Positions 18,020 to 28,187 are shown, counted from the stretch's first letter. The stretch: DNA of 64,000 nucleotides from CAZPXZ01 sp965219495 (GCA_965219495.1 OZ244777.1:3596001-3660000), one strand, 5' to 3'. Notes: a model not told the origin generated them from the letters alone. Made by a program: numbers and translations.

Positions 18020-20431
18020 CAGACTTGCTGATCTCATGAGCTAATTCGGGTGTCCTGATGGACGCCATTTCCTTGCTGCGGAAGGTTTTTTCCCCGGCAA
18101 AGGCCTTGACATTCCCCCGGGGTCGCCCTATATATATTGATGCCATACTCGGGGGGCGCCATGACCTTTTCACCCTTGCCGATGTGTCCGGCAGACGCCA
18201 TTCCGATCAGTTCCGTCCTGTCCATGATCAGCCGGGACGGAGCCACGGCCTATTTCGTCTATCTGCAGCCGATCTACAGCCATGCCGACGCGGACCACAG
18301 GGCGCGCAACCGCATGATCGGCCAGTTCGTCGATGGCGGACTGGCATCGGCCAAGGAAATCATCGCCGCCTTTGGCGTCAGCCGGGCGACGGTCACCCGC
18401 GCCGTGCGCAGGCTTCGCGAAGAAGGGGACGCCGGTTTCCACAAGCCGCGCAAGCCGCGCAGCCGGACGGCGATTGACGGGTCGTGCGCGGCGGAGGCCG
18501 GCCGGCTTCGGTCCGAGGGGTTGAGCATTCGGAGGATCGCGAAACTTCTCGGCTTGTCGCAGTCGACGCTGCACCGTCATTTCCAGGAAGGCCGGATCCC
18601 GGGATGGTCGCCGGGCGGGACGCCGGCTTTGGCGGCGGGCGAAGCGGCGGAAGTGTTGGACAAGGCGGCCCGCAACGGGCGCGATGCCGAGGCGCCGATG
18701 GGCATGGCGGCGCACGACGTTGCGGGCCGGGTTGCGGCGAGTGTGGGCGGGATGGCGGAGGTTCAACCCCGTTTCGAGGCGGCTTCCGCGGTGGCCTGCG
18801 GCGGCGTTCTGACGGCGTTGCCGGCGCTTCTGGAGAACGGCTTGTTTCGACATGCGGCGCCCGGTCTTCCCAAGGGGTACTACGGCGCCGCGACGATGCT
18901 GCTGTTTCTGTGCTTCCTGTTTCTGGCCCGGTTGCGCGCCCCTGAGCATCTGCGCTTCGAGGCGCCGGGGGAATGGGGTGCGCTGCTCGGCCTCGACCGT
19001 TGCCCGGAAGTCAAGACGTTGCGCCGCAAGCTGCAGGCGTTCAGTTCCGATGAGCAAGCGGTTGGGGCGTGGCAGGCGGCGCTGGCCCGGGATTGGGCGG
19101 CGCGCGACCCGGAACTGGCCGCAAGCTTGTGCGTGGACGGCCACGTCAAGGTCTATGCCGGGCGCAAGGGCCATCTTCCCAAGCACTTTGTTCCGCGTCA
19201 AAAGCTCTGCTTGCCGGCGGCGACCAGCTATTGGATCCACGCCCTCGACGGCGCGCCCTTCCTGTGCCTGCACCAAGAGGTCGATCCCGGCATGGTGCGG
19301 ATCCTGCGCGAGACGATTCTGCCGGAACTGCACGAAATGGGCGTGCTGCCCGCCGAAGCCGACCCTGCAGCGCCGGCGTTGACCCTGGTGTTCGACCGGG
19401 AGGGCTGGAGCCCGGCGCTGTTCCGTCATCTCGCTTCCTGCGGCATCGCCTGCATCACCTGGCGCAAGGGCCGCAAGCAGCCCGACTGGCCGGCCGACGA
19501 GTTCAGCCGGCACGCCGTGCCCTTGCATGGGCCGGGCGGCATGCGCGAGGCCCCGGCTCTTCTCGCGGAGCGAACCGTCACACTCCCCAACGGCCTCGAC
19601 GTTCGCGAGATCCGGCGGCTGACCGCGAGCGGCCATCAGGCGCCGGTGATCACCACCCATCCCGGCATGTCGACGGCGGAAATCGCCGGCGCCATGTTCT
19701 CGCGCTGGTCCCAGGAGAACTGGTTCAAGACCATGCGAACCGAATTCGATCTCGACGCAATGCCCGAACACGCGCTCGCCGCCGTCGACGACGACACCCA
19801 GGTGGTCAATCCCGTCCGCCGCGCCCTCGACAAGGCCCTGGGCCGCCTGCGCGGCAAGGCGACGGTGTTGCGCAACCGGCTGTTCAAGGCTGGCAAGCAG
19901 CCCACAACGGACGCCCTGCTTGCGCAACTCGCCGAGGTCGAATGCGAGATCGGCGAACTGGCCGGAAAACGCCGCTCAATCCCCAAACATGTCGCCGCCG
20001 GAAGCCTGGATGAAACGCAACGCCTCGACGCGCTGCCCCAACCCATGCGCCGGTTCTGCGACACCCTGCGCATGATCGCCTATCGAGCCGAAACCGCCAT
20101 GATGCCCTGCATCGCCAAGGCCCAGGGAAAGAAACGCAACCCACGCGCCGCCCTCCGCGCCCTGTTCTCCACCGAGGCGACCATCTTGCCAGACTACCCG
20201 CGGAAAACCCTCACCATTCGCATCCTGCATCTCGCCAACAAGGCGCACTCCCGTCATCTCCGGCCGCTCCTCGAAACCCTCAACGCAACCAAAACCGTAT
20301 TCCCCGGGACCGACCTCACAATGCTGTACGAACTGGCATCCGACATCGACAGCGAGAATCCTTTCGAACGCGTCGACCCCGCCCTACCTGCGAAATAGCT
20401 CATCTCAAATGGTATGGGGTCAGGAAGTCAG
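18020..20431 (+). mobile_element. 2.4-kb insertion sequence with imperfect terminal inverted repeats
   Basis: The element carries one large transposase gene. Left end CAGACTTGCTGATCTCAT (18020-18037) pairs with the reverse complement of 20414-20431, CTGACTTCCTGACCCCAT (14 of 18 identical). The right end stops four bases short of the amtB stop codon. No target duplication was seen, perhaps because the left end is itself duplicated. The IS family was not identified. Confidence 0.7.
18161..20398 (+). CDS. large DDE-type transposase, family not assigned
   Basis: The product of about 745 residues has an N-terminal helix-turn-helix pair (AKEIIAAFGVSRATVTRAVRRL and SIRRIAKLLGLSQSTLHRHF) for DNA binding. 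The catalytic part has acid positions expected of a DDE nuclease: CVDGHVKVYAG near 19135, LVFDREGWSPALF near 19395, and SQENWFKTMRTEFDLD near 19710. The frame is open and apparently intact, so the element may still be active. The start at 18161 follows GGGGGGC; ATG 18137 and ATG 18224 are also possible. Relatives occur as 'putative transposase' in alphaproteobacteria and planctomycetes, from memory. Confidence 0.8.
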   Translation: MTFSPLPMCPADAIPISSVLSMISRDGATAYFVYLQPIYSHADADHRARNRMIGQFVDGGLASAKEIIAAFGVSRATVTRAVRRLREEGDAGFHKPRKPRSRTAIDGSCAAEAGRLRSEGLSIRRIAKLLGLSQSTLHRHFQEGRIPGWSPGGTPALAAGEAAEVLDKAARNGRDAEAPMGMAAHDVAGRVAASVGGMAEVQPRFEAASAVACGGVLTALPALLENGLFRHAAPGLPKGYYGAATMLLFLCFLFLARLRAPEHLRFEAPGEWGALLGLDRCPEVKTLRRKLQAFSSDEQAVGAWQAALARDWAARDPELAASLCVDGHVKVYAGRKGHLPKHFVPRQKLCLPAATSYWIHALDGAPFLCLHQEVDPGMVRILRETILPELHEMGVLPAEADPAAPALTLVFDREGWSPALFRHLASCGIACITWRKGRKQPDWPADEFSRHAVPLHGPGGMREAPALLAERTVTLPNGLDVREIRRLTASGHQAPVITTHPGMSTAEIAGAMFSRWSQENWFKTMRTEFDLDAMPEHALAAVDDDTQVVNPVRRALDKALGRLRGKATVLRNRLFKAGKQPTTDALLAQLAEVECEIGELAGKRRSIPKHVAAGSLDETQRLDALPQPMRRFCDTLRMIAYRAETAMMPCIAKAQGKKRNPRAALRALFSTEATILPDYPRKTLTIRILHLANKAHSRHLRPLLETLNATKTVFPGTDLTMLYELASDIDSENPFERVDPALPAK

Positions 20432-20434
20432 GAC

Positions 20435-21782
20435 TTAGCGGCCCACGGCCGGAGCTTTGATCCAGGATGTCCACTCCGGATTCGCCTGAAGCCCGAGTTT
20501 CGCAGCGTCGATGCAGGAGAGCTCTTCGTCTTCGGAGACTCGAAGCCCGATAGTCGCCTTGAGAAGCGGCCAGAGCGCGCCGCTGGCGACCGTCACGAAA
20601 AGGCCGATCGCGAGAATCCCGGTGAAGTGCGATCCGAAAGAGGTGTCTGGATTTGAAAGTGGAAGCGCCAGTGTGCCCGAAATACCCGCGACAAGATGCA
20701 CCGGGATGGTGCCCGCCACGTCGTCGATGCGAAGCCGGTCGAGGAGCGGGACCGCGAATACCACGATGACACCGCCAATGGCGCCAATCAGGGCGGAACC
20801 CCAGAGGGAAGGAGCAAGAGGTTCGGCCGTGATCGAAACGAGGTCGGCCAGCGCCCCGTTCAACACCAGCGTCAGGTCGATGCGCCCGTAACGAACTTGC
20901 GTCAGGAGCATCGCCGCGATCGCTCCGCAGGCGGCGGCGTTGTTCGTGTTGGCGAAGATCCGGCATATATCCGAGGCGTCGGAGGCCGTGCCGAGCGCCA
21001 GCCGGGAACCGCCGTTGAAGCCGAACCAGCCGAGCCAGAGGATGAAGGCGCCAAGCGTGGCCAGCGGCAGATTGAAAGCCGGGGTCGGCTCGACCTTGCC
21101 GTTGGCGCCGTACTTTCCATGCCGTGCGCCGACGATCAGGGCGCCGGTCAGCGCCGCCCATCCGCCCACCGATTGCACGATGGTCGATCCCGCAAAGCCG
21201 GCGAAGCCGATCGCGCCTAGCCAGCCGCCGCCCCATTTCCAGGAGACCTGAATTGGGTAGATAAACTCGTCCATGACGAGAACGAAGATGGAGAACGGGC
21301 CCGATGGGCATGCGCTCTGCGATCGTCCAGGAGATGATGGATGCGGTGGTTGCGCAAAACACGAGCTGGAAGAAGAAGCCGGACCCAACCGAAGCGTAGG
21401 TGATATCCTCGGCTTCGGCAGTGGCTCCAGGTCCCGGGAGCGATTTCGAGGCGATGTTCCCGAGAATTCCGTCTATCCCCCAGGCGTCGCCCGGATACAT
21501 GAGCAAGTAGCCGCAAAGGAAGTGCGCGAAGCTAGCGATGGCGTAGAGCGCGAATCCCTTCAGGCACTGCGCTCCGGCATTCTTGGTGCGGACGAAGCCC
21601 GCTTCCAGCATGGTGAAGCCCGCCGCCATCCACATGACGAGAAAGCCGGCGACCAGGAACGGCAGGCTGTTCAGCACGAATGCGGATTCCTGGGGCACCG
21701 CGGGATCCTGGGCGAGGGCGCCGTTTGTCGAAAGCGTGAAAACGAAAGCGGCTGCGGCCGTCGCCTTGGCAACGCGTGTCAT
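20435..21782 (-). pseudogene. amtB: ammonium transporter AmtB, frameshifted
   Basis: The frame starting at 21782 encodes a signal sequence and the first Amt helices (ALAQDPAVPQESAFVLNSLP, MWMAAGFTMLEAGFVRTKN) up to ISWTIAERMPI near 21300. The rest of the protein continues in another frame (FSIFVLVMDEFIYPIQVSWKWGGGW, GTASDASDICRIFANTNNAA) to TAA at 20435-20437. One frameshift at about 21290-21315 therefore splits an otherwise complete ammonium channel. It lies 30 bases behind glnK, the standard operon, and ends four bases from the right end of an IS. A sequencing error is a possible alternative explanation. Confidence 0.85.
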
Positions 21783-21812
21783 CGTATGTTTCTCCTCTCC
21801 GGCTTGTCCGTG

Positions 21813-22151
21813 TCAGAGGGCCGATTTGCCGTGTCCGCCGGTGCGGATGCGGACCGCATCCGCCACATCGACAACGAAAATCTTGCCGTCGCCCGCTTTT
21901 CCGGTATTCGCGGTTTCCCGGAGCGTTTTCACCCCCCCCTCGACCATCGAGTCCGGAACGGCGGTTTCCAGGCGGATTTTCGGCACGAACTCCACCTGGC
22001 CCTCCGCTCCCCGATAGATTTCCGTGTGGCCGCTTTGCCGGCCATATCCCTTGACCTCGGAGATCGCCGTTCCTGTCACACCCCTTTCGGTGAGCGCGGT
22101 CCCGACGTCTTCGAGCTTGCAATGCTTGATCATTGCGACGATCAGTTTCAT
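21813..22151 (-). CDS. glnK: PII nitrogen regulatory protein (GlnK/GlnB family) lacking Tyr51
   Basis: The 112-residue product is a PII signal protein that binds ATP/ADP and 2-oxoglutarate and gates AmtB. It starts MKLIVAMIKHCKLEDVGTAL and ends in the conserved GKAGDGKIFVVDVADAVRIRTG block. The T-loop reads GRQSGHTEIYRGAEGQVEF: Tyr46 is kept, but residue 51, the tyrosine uridylylated by GlnD in most proteobacteria, is glycine. The protein probably cannot be uridylylated. The ATG at 22149-22151 gives the canonical length. amtB follows after 30 bases; expression under nitrogen limitation is typical, but no sigma54 site was found. Confidence 0.92.
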   Translation of the reverse strand: MKLIVAMIKHCKLEDVGTALTERGVTGTAISEVKGYGRQSGHTEIYRGAEGQVEFVPKIRLETAVPDSMVEGGVKTLRETANTGKAGDGKIFVVDVADAVRIRTGGHGKSAL

Positions 22152-22469
22152 GAATGCTGCCTGCTTCGACATGTACTGCCAAGCTTTGCATTTGTTTGCA
22201 GTGCAACATAACCTTGATCTTGCAAGTCGGCGCCTGCATTCCAGATCATTCGAATTGCAGCTTTTGAGTAGTTCGGCGTGTTCAATCAACGAGTTGCGTC
22301 CGCACTTTTCGAATCTCAGCCCAGCAGAGCCCCCTCGGGATTGTGAAGGGATCACGGTGCATTGAAAATATTTGTTGCACCGCATCATGACGTGTAATCA
22401 CGGCGGAACCGGGGGCCAAGGGAAGGGAGGAGGAAAGATTCGAAAAACCGCCGGAAGAGGCGGAGCGCG
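22152..22469. other. 318-base spacer, glnK upstream region and glnE 3' flank
   Basis: The spacer should contain the glnK promoter on the minus strand. Several TTGCA-like words occur around 22195-22230, but no match to the sigma54 spacing (GG, ten bases, GC) was found. No gene was recognised. Confidence 0.35.
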
Positions 22470-25406
22470 TCAGCCGGGTGGTGACCCCACGATCCTGTCG
22501 TAAATCTCGCGAACCGCGGCGGCAGCGGACGACATTCGCTCTTCCATGCCGTCAAAGGAATCGATTTTGGCGGCATCCAGGAACATCGTCTGCATGCCGT
22601 TTGGAATATCGCGTCCGTCCGCGTTCTCCTTGATCAGACGCTGCAACGCTTGCATGCGGGACCAGAGTTGCCACGCATCCAGCAGGGCGGCGGCGTCAAA
22701 CTCCGGCAAGACACCCGCTGCAAGCAAGGACTGGATCGCCTCGCCGGTATTGCCGGTGACCGTTTCGCCCCGGCCAGGCGCCGTCCGGAGTTTGAGGTAC
22801 TGTGCGATGAATTCGATATCCACCAGCCCGCCGCGATAGTGTTTCAGCGACCACGGATTGTCCGTGTGGTATTCTTTGTCCATGCGTTGCCGCATGTCCG
22901 CGACGTCTTCGCGCAATCGGCCCGGATCGCGGGGTGTGGACAACGTGTCCTGGATGATTTCCCCGAGGCGGGACGTCAGCCTTGCACTTCCTGCAACAAC
23001 CCGAGCCCTGGTGAGGGCCATTCGTTCCCAGGTCCAGGCGCTCTCGCCATGATACTGCTCGAACGACTCGAGGCTCGCGGCCAGCGGGCCGGCGTTTCCG
23101 CTCGGCCGGAGGCGCATGTCGATCGAGTAGATCTCGCCGAAACCGGTATGCGCGCCGAGAGCCGAGACAAGCCGCCGGAGGAGGCGGTTGAAATAGGAAG
23201 TCGACGGGACGGACCTCTCGCCGTCAGACAGGGAATCTTCGGGTGAATCATAGACGAGCATCAGGTCCAGGTCCGATGTAATGGACATCTCCCGGCTTCC
23301 CAGCCGGCCCATGGCGAGAATCGCGGATTCAGCCCCGGGAATTCGGCCATGCCGTTTCGCAAACTCCTCCTCTGTGCGTGCGAGGAGCAGCTCCAGCACG
23401 ACATCCGCGATGTCGCTGAGAACGGGGGATGCTTCGAGAGGGTCGATTCGCCGGAAGAGCATGTGTATACCGACCCGGAACCGCGCTGCATCCGCCCATC
23501 GGCTAAGCCGGTCAAGCATGTCCGCGTAGTCCGGTGCGGATCCGAGAAATACCGCAAGATCCTTCTCCAGGCTGGAGCGCGTGGGTGCGACGGATTCCGT
23601 GTCGCTTTCCAGCAGCGCTTCGAAAAGCCCCGGACGAACCGTAAGCTGCTCCGCGATCGCGGGTGCAGACACCATGATTTCGGCGACGGTTTCCATGACA
23701 TGAAGATTTGCCTGAAAAAGGGCGAATACCTGTAGTCCGGTCGGAAGTCGCGCAAGGAAGCGGTCGAATCGGACGATTGCCAAATCCGGATCCGCCGTAC
23801 CGATCATTGCGGTAAGGAGAGAGGGGGTAAGCGCGTCGAGGAGTTCCCGCGAACGAGACCCTTGCGCGACCTGGTACCGTCCGCTTCGCCACTTCGAGAG
23901 AATTCCCGAAACGGCTTCAGGGTTCTTGAATCCCAGCGTCTCGAATCCGGCGATGGCTTCCGGCGATTCCGCCGTGGAAAGGAGGGAGGGCGTGCGCTCT
24001 CCGGCCATCTCCAATGGCAATTCGAAGAACTCGGCGTAATGGCCTTCGACCTGCTTGAGGTGACCGATCAGGTCGACGGAGAATGCCCCGGTGTCTTCGT
24101 ATCCCAGGAACCGGGCCATGGTTTCGAGCGACTCCGCGTCCTCGGGAAGCGAATGGGTCTGTTCGTCGTCGACCATCTGCACCCGGTGCTCCACACGGCG
24201 CAGGAAGTTGTAGGATTCGATGAATTCCTTCGCGACCCGGTTCGGAATCCGGCCGGAATTCGCCAATATCGTGAGTGTTTCGCAAGTAGGTATGATCCGC
24301 AGCCTTGCATCCTTCCCACCCCAAATGAGCTGGTGCGACTGTGCGAAGAATTCGATTTCGCGGATTCCTCCTCGTCCAAGTTTCACGTCGTGCCCCTGCG
24401 CCCGGATCCCGCCGCCGCCGCGATGCGCGTCGATCCGGCGCTTCATGTCGTGCAATTCCTGGACCGTCGCAAAATCCAGATGACGGCGCCAGACAAATGG
24501 AGAAATTCGATTGAGGAACGCGGCTGCCGCCTTGCCGTCACCGCCCACGGGCCGCGCCTTGATGAGCGCCGCTCGCTCCCAGGTCTGTCCCCTTGCCTCG
24601 TAATAGTGTTCGGCCGCCTCCGTCGAGATGACCAGCGGCGTCGCTCCCGGGTCGGGGCGGAGCCGGAGATCCACGCGGAACACATAGCCGTTCATCGTGC
24701 GTTCCGTAAGGAGCGAGACCAGGGAACGTGCGAGGCGGACCAGATGCCTCTGGATGTCGGGCGGGTTCTTCGCCGGCATCTTGTCCGGATCGTAGAGCAG
24801 GATCAGGTCGATGTCGGAAGAGTAGTTGAGCTCTCGCCCGCCGAGTTTTCCGAGGCCAAGCGCGAACAGTCCCGATTCGGCCTCCGGAGCCGGAGAATTG
24901 CTCGGCTCGAGGACACCGCGATTTTCGAGCCGGACGACCTGCGCCCTGAGCGCGGTGGATATCGCCACCTCGGCGAACGCCGAGAGGGTTTGCGTTACGG
25001 TTTCCAGCGGCCAAATGCCGGCGATATCCGCAAGCGCCACCAGGAGCGCCGTTCGCCGCCGCGCGATCCGGAGCATGTTCCCGGCGGTGCGTTCGTCGTA
25101 GTCCGGGGGCATCGAACCAAGCTCTTCGAACACTTCCCCGATGCATTGGTCGGGACCCTGGGTCCAAAGTTTGCGCACGAATCCGGGCTCTGCAATCATA
25201 CAGCTGCTGAGAAAGGGACTTGCACCAAAGATGCATTCGAGCATCGCCTTGCCGGGGGGTTCGTTTGGAAGGCTCCGCGCGAACTCCCGTTCTTCCGCAT
25301 CCTCAAGCCGGGATACGGCTTCAACCCAGTCCTGCAACTGCGTCTTGTATCGCTCCGGGTGACCCGGACGCGGCCAGCTCTCAACCAAGTCGAATGCGCT
25401 GCTCAT
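22470..25406 (-). CDS. glnE: bifunctional glutamine synthetase adenylyltransferase/adenylyl-removing enzyme
   Basis: The product (about 978 residues) controls glutamine synthetase by adding or removing AMP according to PII state. It has two nucleotidyltransferase domains in tandem: the N-terminal adenylyl-removase with GLGKLGGRELNYSSDIDLIL near residue 195 and the C-terminal adenylyltransferase with AMGRLGSREMSITSDLDLML near residue 700. The domain carrying GGLVDIEFIAQYL closes the protein. The ATG at 25404-25406 (MSSAFDLVESW) is preferred over 25475 because preceding residues look unconserved; the ribosome site is weak either way. It lies near glnK-amtB, linking nitrogen sensing genes. The stop is TGA. 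Confidence 0.93.
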   Translation of the reverse strand: MSSAFDLVESWPRPGHPERYKTQLQDWVEAVSRLEDAEEREFARSLPNEPPGKAMLECIFGASPFLSSCMIAEPGFVRKLWTQGPDQCIGEVFEELGSMPPDYDERTAGNMLRIARRRTALLVALADIAGIWPLETVTQTLSAFAEVAISTALRAQVVRLENRGVLEPSNSPAPEAESGLFALGLGKLGGRELNYSSDIDLILLYDPDKMPAKNPPDIQRHLVRLARSLVSLLTERTMNGYVFRVDLRLRPDPGATPLVISTEAAEHYYEARGQTWERAALIKARPVGGDGKAAAAFLNRISPFVWRRHLDFATVQELHDMKRRIDAHRGGGGIRAQGHDVKLGRGGIREIEFFAQSHQLIWGGKDARLRIIPTCETLTILANSGRIPNRVAKEFIESYNFLRRVEHRVQMVDDEQTHSLPEDAESLETMARFLGYEDTGAFSVDLIGHLKQVEGHYAEFFELPLEMAGERTPSLLSTAESPEAIAGFETLGFKNPEAVSGILSKWRSGRYQVAQGSRSRELLDALTPSLLTAMIGTADPDLAIVRFDRFLARLPTGLQVFALFQANLHVMETVAEIMVSAPAIAEQLTVRPGLFEALLESDTESVAPTRSSLEKDLAVFLGSAPDYADMLDRLSRWADAARFRVGIHMLFRRIDPLEASPVLSDIADVVLELLLARTEEEFAKRHGRIPGAESAILAMGRLGSREMSITSDLDLMLVYDSPEDSLSDGERSVPSTSYFNRLLRRLVSALGAHTGFGEIYSIDMRLRPSGNAGPLAASLESFEQYHGESAWTWERMALTRARVVAGSARLTSRLGEIIQDTLSTPRDPGRLREDVADMRQRMDKEYHTDNPWSLKHYRGGLVDIEFIAQYLKLRTAPGRGETVTGNTGEAIQSLLAAGVLPEFDAAALLDAWQLWSRMQALQRLIKENADGRDIPNGMQTMFLDAAKIDSFDGMEERMSSAAAAVREIYDRIVGSPPG

Positions 25407-25547
25407 GATGCTAAAGCGGATATCGCCTAACGGGTTCCGAACGCACCTCCGGCTTTCCGCCCGAGTTTCCGGCAATGGTCGCAGCCTGGTTACTCGGGCA
25501 GCGGGTATTCAATCCAATCAGTCGGTCGTCCAGCAAGCAAAGCATGT

Positions 25548-27269
25548 TCAGGTCTCAGCGCCGCCGCCGAACCGGCGCCGCCACGTCTCGATCTCTTCTT
25601 TCTCGACCTTCCGGAAAAGCAGGTTCGGTTCGCCGATGGAATGACCGGGAGGAATGGCGGAAAGCGCGGCGTCTATGCCAGTGGGCCAGTCATCGGGACA
25701 GGGGCCGGAAAGGTTGAGCGTATCCAGGATCTTTTGCGCGGTGTCCGGGATGTAGGGTGCGCTGGCGACCGCGTAGAGCCGGGCAAGATTAAGCGCGGTA
25801 CGAATCCCGATTGCAGCGCGAGAGGGATCGGTCTTCATGTGGGTCCAGGGTTCGGCGCGCTGCAGATACTCGTTTCCCGCAGCCCAAAGCGCGCGCAATT
25901 CCGAGGTTGCCCGGCGAAATTCCATCGCGTCCATGGCCGCTTCGTAGGCGCGGAGCCGGATGTGGGCTTCTTCGGAGAGCTTGGTCTCGGCTTCCCCTGC
26001 AACACCGCCCTCGGGCGCCCTGCCTTCGAACCGGCGCGCGACAAAGGTCGTGACGCGGTTCACGAAGTTGCCGAGTACATCGGCAAGATCCTTGTTCACG
26101 CCGTCGCGCAGGGATTCCCAGACAAAATCTGAGTCCGCCGATTCGGGCGCGTGGGAGAGAAGCCACCATCTCCAGCAGTCTGAAGGCAGGATTTCGAGCG
26201 CATGGTCCATGAAGACGCCCCGTCCCTGCGAAGTCGAGAACTTGCCTCCATCAAAAGTCAGCCAATTGAAGCCCTTGATATAGTCAACAAGTTTCCACGG
26301 TTCGCCCGACCCCATGATGGTCGCCGGAAACGAAAGCGTGTGGAACGGAATATTGTCCTTGCCCATGAACTGCACGTAGCGGACATCGGCGGCGCCTTCG
26401 TCCTCGCGCCACCATGACTTCCAGTCGCCGCCCGTGGATTTGGCCCACTCCATCGTCGCGCCGATATAGGCGATCGGTGCGTCGAACCACACATAGAACA
26501 CCTTGCCTTCCATTCCGGGCCAATCTTCGGCGCCTCTCCGCACCGGTATTCCCCAGTCAAGGTCGCGTGTGATCCCGCGGTCCTGCAGTCCCTCGCCTTC
26601 GTCGAGCCACTTGAGGGCGATGGAGCGGGATAGCTTGGGCCAATCGTGTTTGGAGTTGATCCACGACCGCAAGCGTTCCCGCATCTGCGATTGAAGCAGG
26701 TAGAGATGCGAGGTCTCGCGGAGTTCAAGGTTGGTGGACCCGGAAATGGCCGAACGCGGTCCGACAAGATCCGTGGGATCCAACTGCTTCGTGCAGTTCT
26801 CGCACTGGTCGCCGCGCGCGCGTTCGTAGCCGCAATTCGGACAGGTGCCCTCGACAAACCGGTCGGGCAGGAACCTGCCGTCTACCGGCGAGTAGAGCTG
26901 CCGGGTTGTGACCACGCGGACCAGGTCGTTGTCCGCGAGCTTGCCGGCCAGGTGCTGGGTCAGCCGGTGCGTGGGCGAGCGCGAGGAGCGTCCAAACCAG
27001 TCAAACGCCAGACCGAATGCGTCGCCGAGCTCCTTCTGGCGGACATGCAATCGGGTGCAGTACTCCTCTACCGGGAGGTTTTCCGCCGCCGCCGCCAGTT
27101 CCGCCGGAGTGCCGTGCTCGTCCGTCGCGCAGATGTGGAGGACCTCGTGCCCGCGTAGTCGCAGATAGCGCGCGTACGCGTCGGAGGGGAGCATGGAGCC
27201 TACGAGATTCCCCACGTGCTTGACCCCGTTGATGTAGGGGAGCGCGGATGTAATGAGAATGCGTGCCAT
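25548..27269 (-). CDS. metG: methionyl-tRNA synthetase
   Basis: The 573-residue product charges tRNA-Met. It begins MARILITSALPYINGVKHVGN with the HIGH-type motif HVGN at residues 18-21, has a zinc knuckle (CPNCG and CENC around residues 142-158) as in MetG1-type enzymes, and the second class-I signature appears as FSTSQ (in place of KMSKS) about residue 335. An anticodon-binding domain follows, with NRVTTFVARRFEG. It lacks the C-terminal tRNA-binding extension found in longer MetG proteins, so it is of the short type. It is 141 bases from glnE and on the same strand. Confidence 0.93.
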   Translation of the reverse strand: MARILITSALPYINGVKHVGNLVGSMLPSDAYARYLRLRGHEVLHICATDEHGTPAELAAAAENLPVEEYCTRLHVRQKELGDAFGLAFDWFGRSSRSPTHRLTQHLAGKLADNDLVRVVTTRQLYSPVDGRFLPDRFVEGTCPNCGYERARGDQCENCTKQLDPTDLVGPRSAISGSTNLELRETSHLYLLQSQMRERLRSWINSKHDWPKLSRSIALKWLDEGEGLQDRGITRDLDWGIPVRRGAEDWPGMEGKVFYVWFDAPIAYIGATMEWAKSTGGDWKSWWREDEGAADVRYVQFMGKDNIPFHTLSFPATIMGSGEPWKLVDYIKGFNWLTFDGGKFSTSQGRGVFMDHALEILPSDCWRWWLLSHAPESADSDFVWESLRDGVNKDLADVLGNFVNRVTTFVARRFEGRAPEGGVAGEAETKLSEEAHIRLRAYEAAMDAMEFRRATSELRALWAAGNEYLQRAEPWTHMKTDPSRAAIGIRTALNLARLYAVASAPYIPDTAQKILDTLNLSGPCPDDWPTGIDAALSAIPPGHSIGEPNLLFRKVEKEEIETWRRRFGGGAET

Positions 27270-27473
27270 TCGTGCCGTCGTCGAAATCGTTCAGTGGAAA
27301 ATCCGGCGCCTATCCTATCGCGGCGGGAGCCTTGCAGCGACGGTGGCGCGATTCCTGCGGCGAATCCCCCGGGGGACTGTGGTTTGTTTGACACGCCTTC
27401 TCGCGGTATTTCGGAGGCTCCGAGCCGCAGGATCATGGATTGAAGAAAGATACCTGAACGGGGGATTCCTGGA

Positions 27474-28187
27474 ATGCGGGTTCCTCTTTGTGACCACACC
27501 TTCCTCTACCGAAAATTCAAGCCTGAATTCGATTGCGCGATTGCCCGGGTGCTCAAGGGCGGGGAGCTCGACTGGGGGCGCGAAACCCCGGCCTTCGAGA
27601 AAAAGTTCGCAAACTGGCAGGGCGTTCGGCATGCGGTCGGAACCAATTCCGGAACCGTTGCATTGAAGATCGCGCTGGCGGAGCTCGGAATCGGGCCGGG
27701 CGACGAGGTGATCACCGCTCCCAACGGCGACATCGGCTCTACCTCGGCGATCCATCATGCAGGCGCAAAGGCGATTTGGGTGGATGTCGAGGCGGACACG
27801 GGAAACCTCGATCCACAGGCGGTCGAAGACGCTCTGACGTCGCGTACCGCGGCGGTCCTGGCTATGGACCTGCGTGGGCACCCTGCGGATATTCCCGCGC
27901 TTTCGAAGATGGCGGCGCAACATGGACTGGTGCTTGTGGAAGACGCATGCCTGGCGCTGGGGGCCTCGGTGGGCGGGCGGAGCGTCGGGCAATGGGCGGG
28001 GGTCACCTGTTTCAGCTTTTCTCCTTCGAAGTGTCTGGGCTCCTTCGGCAGCGGTCGCGCGGCGTTGGCGGACAACGAAGCCCTCGCCCGCGTCATGCGG
28101 CGGCATGCGGGTTGCGGGCAGGATCGCCAACGCCATTACCAGAGAGGTCTTGCACCGCCTCGCCTGGATCACAGAAGTGAAGGTTAG
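27474..28187 (+). pseudogene. DegT/DnrJ/EryC1-type aminotransferase, 3' part lost
   Basis: The frame encodes the first two thirds of a PLP-dependent sugar or nucleotide-sugar aminotransferase: VLKGGELDWGRETPAFEKKFA, HAVGTNSGTVALKIAL, GDEVITAPNGDIGSTSA, VEDACLALGA, and the PLP lysine region FSFSPSKCLGSFGSG. After about residue 205 the typical continuation is missing and the sequence runs into transposase-like sequence, with TAG at 28185-28187. Family members are about 370 residues, so roughly 150 are absent. The gene was probably truncated by IS insertion and deletion. The product might have served glycan or antibiotic-like sugar synthesis, but no partner genes remain. Confidence 0.75.

Noticed and set aside
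22152..22469. Sigma54 promoter for glnK
   Set aside because: No sequence with GG, ten bases, GC in the right context was found.
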